Shown: in pieces, positions 6,252 through 9,132 of the stretch
How positions within the stretch are numbered: position 1 is the stretch's first letter
Layout of the letters: the number at the start of each line of letters is the position of its first letter
Assembly (NCBI GenBank): GCA_020849075.1
Contig: JADLGZ010000189.1
Coordinates: 1-9,132, forward strand
From: Fimbriimonadaceae bacterium
GTDB taxonomy: Bacteria; Armatimonadota; Fimbriimonadia; Fimbriimonadales; Fimbriimonadaceae
DNA length: 9,132 nt
Direction of reading: 5' to 3'
Notes under the pieces: generated by a model
The model's input: the letters and a program-made list of their open reading frames with translations, nothing else
Told to the model about the DNA's origin: nothing
Database searches by the model: none
Made by a program: the position numbers and the translations under genes

Positions 6252-6342
6252 TAACAGATAGAGCCTGCCCCGTGGCCGCGCAAACGAACCGCACCGCCAC
6301 GGCATAACATTCGCCGAAGTCGGAATCACCGCCAGGGGCCTC

Positions 6343-8358
6343 TTAGAGCCGAGTAATGCCCAGCGAGGTCAAATACCCAAAAGACGGGTCGTAGAATCCA
6401 ACCTTGCGAGAATAGTCCTCGTCGTTCCCCTCGGGAACGACAATGGCCATGCCCTGCCGGGCGCGGGTGAGTAGCACTCGGTACGCGTTTTTTTGGTAAA
6501 GTCGCCGCTGCGCGGCGTTGATTCGCTGCCATTTGCCACCGGTAAAGCTCCAATTCTCCCACCCAGTGCCGTTGTGCCTGAAGTCGGCGTCCCAGACGAC
6601 GACCGACCAGTCGACTTCTAGCCCTTGTATGTCAAACTCAGTTGCCGCCTCTTCGAGAAAATAGGAAGAGCGAACATCATCCCGTGGCCCGAGGAACCAA
6701 TGAACCGGGTCAATTTTGGGTCGGACGTCAATCGCCAAGGGTCGTAGGCGGTAGGCCTGCGACGAGACCATCATCCCGCACCGCTCGCTGCCTTGGGCTC
6801 GTTTGCGGACCCACGTTTTTGCCGCCTGAAGGTCACGGGTCAGCACAATCGGATATCTGTCCTGCAATTCGGCCAGGTGCCGCTTGGCCTCCGCAATCTC
6901 AAGGTCCAGAATGTTCTTGACCAAGTGTGAGACGTTCTCGGCCCGGAAAGACCGCATCGAAACCGAGAGGTGCAAATTGGGTTCGAAGGTGGTGTGGGCG
7001 TGCCCTTTCAGCATGTCGAGAGCTTTGCCCGCGGCAAACTCGGAGTCTCGTAAGTTGGGAGAAACATAAACGTGCCAATCGGGGTACGAGCGCATGATTG
7101 CCTCGACCCACTCGCCAATGCCGGCTTCGCCGGTGTTGATCTCTTGACCACCGCCGACTAGGCAGACCACGACGGCCCAATCGTCATGCCGATCCATGCA
7201 TGAGATCAGGAATTCGGGCTCTGACATTGCGAAGTCAGCCCGCCCTTTTTTGCGCTTCATAAAAGAGGCGGTTTGGGTTTGGTCCCACGCCCTCTGTGCC
7301 TCGTCGAAGAGAGCAACGTGCTCGATTGGTGCACGCGACATATCAGCTAAGCCATCGTCTCGAAAATGGTGCACGTTCTGGATGAAGGCCTTGACTTCGC
7401 TACGCGCCGTGCTCTTCGTAAGCTTTTTACCGAGCTTATTTTCGCGTTCGACCTTGTCCCGCGCAAGCGCCTCTTGCAGAATAGCAACCAACGGGCCGTT
7501 GCCAGACAGAAAAACGCTATAAAGCTTGTCGTCCTTATTCGTGTGCTGGGTCGCAGCATTTAAACCAACTAACGTCTTGCCTGCTCCAGGCACACCCGTC
7601 ACGAAGCAAACTGCCTTCTGGCGATTTCGGCTCGAGCTTTCAATGATGCGGGCAACCGTATCGAAGGTTTCGGAGAGATTAACTGCACTTGCGTCACTTC
7701 TTGAGATCTCCGCGACTGAGTGGCCGCCATATAGAGCGATTGCAGCATCGATGATAGTTGGTGTTGGCGAGTAGAAGCCGGCTGACCATTGGGCGGGGTC
7801 GATCTCGGACCCGCTCGCGACAGTAAGCGCGGCATTGACGGCCGCACCTAGTAGATTTGGTGTCGCCTTTATCGGCTCGTACACATCTTGACGCTGCTGG
7901 ATCAGGTCGAGGCGTGCCAACGAGTCTGATGCTTCGGTGCAAACTAAGATTGGTACGATGGTCTTATCGTGGCTCTCGCTGTGAAAATTCTTGAGGTCGA
8001 GAGCGTAGTCCCACACTTGCTCGACGGCGTGGGAAGGGAAGTTCTTCGAACCGACCTTGAATTCGATGATGACCAGTGCATTGCCCACAACCAGGACCGC
8101 ATCGATACGGCGACCGACACGGGGCACATTGAATTCGAAGAACAAATGTGCGCCCGGGTCGACGTCTTTCAGCCCATTCTGAAGAACCTCTGTGGCGTTG
8201 ATCCACGAGTCACGCGTTGGGAGTTCGATGTCAAAGTCGCTGTGTTCAAAGAGCTGACTGTAGATCGCAGTGGGCTCACTGGCAACAAGATCGGCTACCG
8301 TGCAACGTGCATAGTAGCGCCTGCTCCATGGCCGCTCCTTGGTCCGCTCGCCGTTCAT
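6343..8358 (-). CDS. PD-(D/E)XK nuclease-DUF2075 helicase/ATPase fusion protein
   Basis: A 671-residue protein with two parts. Residues about 60-125 form a PD-(D/E)XK nuclease-like core: RRIDAVL (D86), VIIEFKVG (E99, K101) and Q114-x3-Y118, the usual extra Q-x-x-x-Y of restriction-like nucleases. Residues about 245-650 are a DUF2075 P-loop helicase-like domain: Walker A GVPGAGKT (255-262), Walker B VALFDEAQ (348-355), a motif III-like VVCLVGGGQEIN (397-408), FDIQGLEVDWSVVVW (575-589) and NAYRVLLTRARQGMAIVVPEG motif VI (624-644). Both active sites look intact. The family acts on nucleic acid, and DUF2075 proteins often occur in defence or mobile contexts, but the substrate is unknown. Start ATG 8358 is fixed by an in-frame TAG 15 nt upstream; there is no good Shine-Dalgarno (AAAGGG abuts the ATG). 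No methylase or specificity gene is adjacent, so it is not an obvious restriction system. A role in immunity is inference. Confidence 0.9.
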   Translation of the reverse strand: MNGERTKERPWSRRYYARCTVADLVASEPTAIYSQLFEHSDFDIELPTRDSWINATEVLQNGLKDVDPGAHLFFEFNVPRVGRRIDAVLVVGNALVIIEFKVGSKNFPSHAVEQVWDYALDLKNFHSESHDKTIVPILVCTEASDSLARLDLIQQRQDVYEPIKATPNLLGAAVNAALTVASGSEIDPAQWSAGFYSPTPTIIDAAIALYGGHSVAEISRSDASAVNLSETFDTVARIIESSSRNRQKAVCFVTGVPGAGKTLVGLNAATQHTNKDDKLYSVFLSGNGPLVAILQEALARDKVERENKLGKKLTKSTARSEVKAFIQNVHHFRDDGLADMSRAPIEHVALFDEAQRAWDQTQTASFMKRKKGRADFAMSEPEFLISCMDRHDDWAVVVCLVGGGQEINTGEAGIGEWVEAIMRSYPDWHVYVSPNLRDSEFAAGKALDMLKGHAHTTFEPNLHLSVSMRSFRAENVSHLVKNILDLEIAEAKRHLAELQDRYPIVLTRDLQAAKTWVRKRAQGSERCGMMVSSQAYRLRPLAIDVRPKIDPVHWFLGPRDDVRSSYFLEEAATEFDIQGLEVDWSVVVWDADFRHNGTGWENWSFTGGKWQRINAAQRRLYQKNAYRVLLTRARQGMAIVVPEGNDEDYSRKVGFYDPSFGYLTSLGITRL

Positions 8359-8410
8359 CCCTTTGTCAGCCTACCGCAATCTATCTCCCATACCTGCTGT
8401 ACAATTTTTC

Positions 8411-8432
8411 GCAGAACCCCTAAGGGTTCTGC
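8411..8432. repeat. Perfect 9-bp inverted repeat between fbaB and the nuclease-helicase
   Basis: GCAGAACCC (8411-8419), a CTAA loop, then GGGTTCTGC (8424-8432). On the plus strand it is followed by TTTAGTGT, a weak T-tract. On the minus strand, the direction of fbaB transcription, GAAAAATTGT follows, which is not a classic terminator tail. It could end fbaB transcripts, stop antisense transcripts or act as an operator about 50 bp before the nuclease-helicase start. The remainder of the gap (8359-8535) shows no gene. Confidence 0.55.
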
Positions 8433-8535
8433 TTTAGTGTGCCAGTTATCACTTTGGCCCTGGTGTGTGCGAACATCACTGAAATCCTTGGCCTATGGCT
8501 GGTGTTGGTTTGGGGCAGGGATCTTTAGGGGTTGC

Positions 8536-9132
8536 TTACGCCACCGTGACGCTCATGTCCAAGTACACGTCCTGAATCGCGTTCAGCAGGGCCACGCCTT
8601 CGGCCATGGGCTTTTGGAAGGCTTTACGACCAGAGATGAGGCCCATGCCGCCGGCGCGCTTATTGATCACGGCAGTGACGACCGCGTCTTGCAGGTCGTT
8701 GGCGCCCGATGCGCCGCCGGAATTGATGAGGCCGGCGCGGCCCATGTAGCAATTGGCCACTTGGTAGCGGCAGAGGTCAATCGGGTTATCGGTGGTGAGC
8801 TCGGTATAGATGCGCTCATCCAGCTTGCCGTAGGATGAGCCGCCCGTATTGAGGGCCTTGTAGCCGCCATTATTCTCGGGGAGCTTCTGCTTAATGATGT
8901 CGGCGCAGATGGTGGTGCCGAGGTGATTGGCCTGGCCGGTGAGGTCGGCGGATACGTGGTAGTCCACGCCTCCGGTCTTGAAGGCATCGTTGCGCAGGTA
9001 GCACCAAAGGATCGTCGCCATGCCAAGGCTGTGGGCTTCGGCGAAAGCTTCGCTGACTTCGATGATTTGGCGGGACGCGCCCTCGCTTCCGAAGTAGATG
9101 GTGGCGCCGACCGCGCGCGCGCCCATGTTCCA
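8536..9132 (-). CDS. fbaB: Class I fructose-bisphosphate aldolase, C-terminal part (5' end outside window)
   Basis: Reversible cleavage of fructose 1,6-bisphosphate to dihydroxyacetone phosphate and glyceraldehyde 3-phosphate through a Schiff-base lysine, in glycolysis and gluconeogenesis; cytoplasmic. The 198 visible residues match E. coli FbaB (DhnA-type class I aldolase) closely: MGARAVGATIYFGSE, GVDYHVSADLTGQANHL, ADIIKQKLPENNGGYKA, NPIDLCRYQVANCYMGRAGLI, NSGGASG, VINKRAGGMGLISGRKAF and NAIQDVYLD. The lysine of ADIIKQK (visible residue 81) aligns with the Schiff-base lysine of archaeal-type enzymes, and NSGG and GGMGLISGR are phosphate-binding loops. A short insertion relative to E. coli follows YKALN. 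About 150 N-terminal residues should lie beyond the right edge: the frame stays open to the last base, and the first visible ATG (9126) aligns inside the family, so it is not the start. Stop is TAA at 8536-8538. Confidence 0.97.
   Translation of the reverse strand, partial: WNMGARAVGATIYFGSEGASRQIIEVSEAFAEAHSLGMATILWCYLRNDAFKTGGVDYHVSADLTGQANHLGTTICADIIKQKLPENNGGYKALNTGGSSYGKLDERIYTELTTDNPIDLCRYQVANCYMGRAGLINSGGASGANDLQDAVVTAVINKRAGGMGLISGRKAFQKPMAEGVALLNAIQDVYLDMSVTVA

Larger units (their letters stand above)
6048..6342. other. Intergenic gap with dockerin relic and short tandem repeat, no intact gene
   Basis: These 295 bases separate the exonuclease start from the nuclease-helicase stop. 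Besides the relic and heptanucleotide repeat listed separately, a 7-bp inverted repeat CCGTGGC/GCCACGG (6270-6276 and 6296-6302) with a 19-nt loop could form a weak hairpin downstream of the nuclease-helicase. It lacks a T-tract, so it is not a convincing terminator. The exonuclease promoter must lie here or further upstream; I see no strong one. Confidence 0.5.

Noticed and set aside
5559..6254. Long plus-strand open frame of 231 codons
   Set aside because: Most of it is antisense to the well-supported exonuclease gene and codes no recognisable protein; only its dockerin-like tail is kept, as a relic.
6343..8358. Nuclease-helicase considered as a type I or III restriction subunit
   Set aside because: No methyltransferase or specificity gene is adjacent and the helicase motifs match DUF2075 rather than HsdR or Res.
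7969..8838. Plus-strand open frame of 289 codons
   Set aside because: It is antisense to both the nuclease-helicase and fbaB, shows no domain and crosses the intergenic hairpin.

Overview
The window looks like chromosomal DNA of a free-living bacterium, most likely from Armatimonadota (Fimbriimonadia-like). This is an inference: two secreted proteins end in a carboxypeptidase-regulatory-like module followed by a two-repeat dockerin-type EF-hand tail, an architecture I associate with that group. Planctomycetota or a related phylum cannot be excluded. There are no tRNA or rRNA genes, no complete insertion sequence and no CRISPR array.

Layout, left to right. (1) About 60-1616 (+): a secreted, glycine-rich protein with Ig-like beta-sandwich character, followed at once by tatC (1673-2473, +), the Tat translocase core subunit. 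The tatC ribosome binding site lies inside one arm of a perfect 12-bp hairpin (1641-1670). (2) 2544-3758 (+): a secreted dockerin-tailed protein. Its stop overlaps the stop of a convergent small antibiotic-biosynthesis-monooxygenase (ABM) family gene (3755-4048, -). (3) 4163-5230 (+): a second dockerin-tailed secreted protein, divergent from the ABM gene and apparently driven from an overlapping bidirectional -10 element. Its stop lies one base from that of a convergent stand-alone 5'-3' exonuclease (FEN/PolI-N-like; 5232-6047, -). (4) 6048-6342: a gap without an intact gene. It holds a decayed dockerin fragment on the + strand and a short heptanucleotide tandem repeat. (5) 6343-8358 (-): a PD-(D/E)XK nuclease fused to a DUF2075 (SF1-like) helicase/ATPase. 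(6) 8359-8535: an intergenic gap with a 9-bp perfect inverted repeat. (7) 8536-9132 (-): the C-terminal part of class I fructose-bisphosphate aldolase (fbaB), running off the right edge.

How the genes fit together: the left half is about the cell envelope (a translocase plus three exported proteins, two with the same kind of C-terminal calcium-binding tail). The right half mixes DNA processing (flap exonuclease, nuclease-helicase) with central metabolism. The nuclease-helicase and the exonuclease share a strand and could be co-transcribed across a 295-bp gap, but nothing in the sequence proves a joint system. The features most worth a second look are the RBS-sequestering hairpin before tatC, the apparently leaderless promoters of both dockerin-protein genes, the bidirectional promoter, the dockerin relic and the nuclease-DUF2075 fusion.
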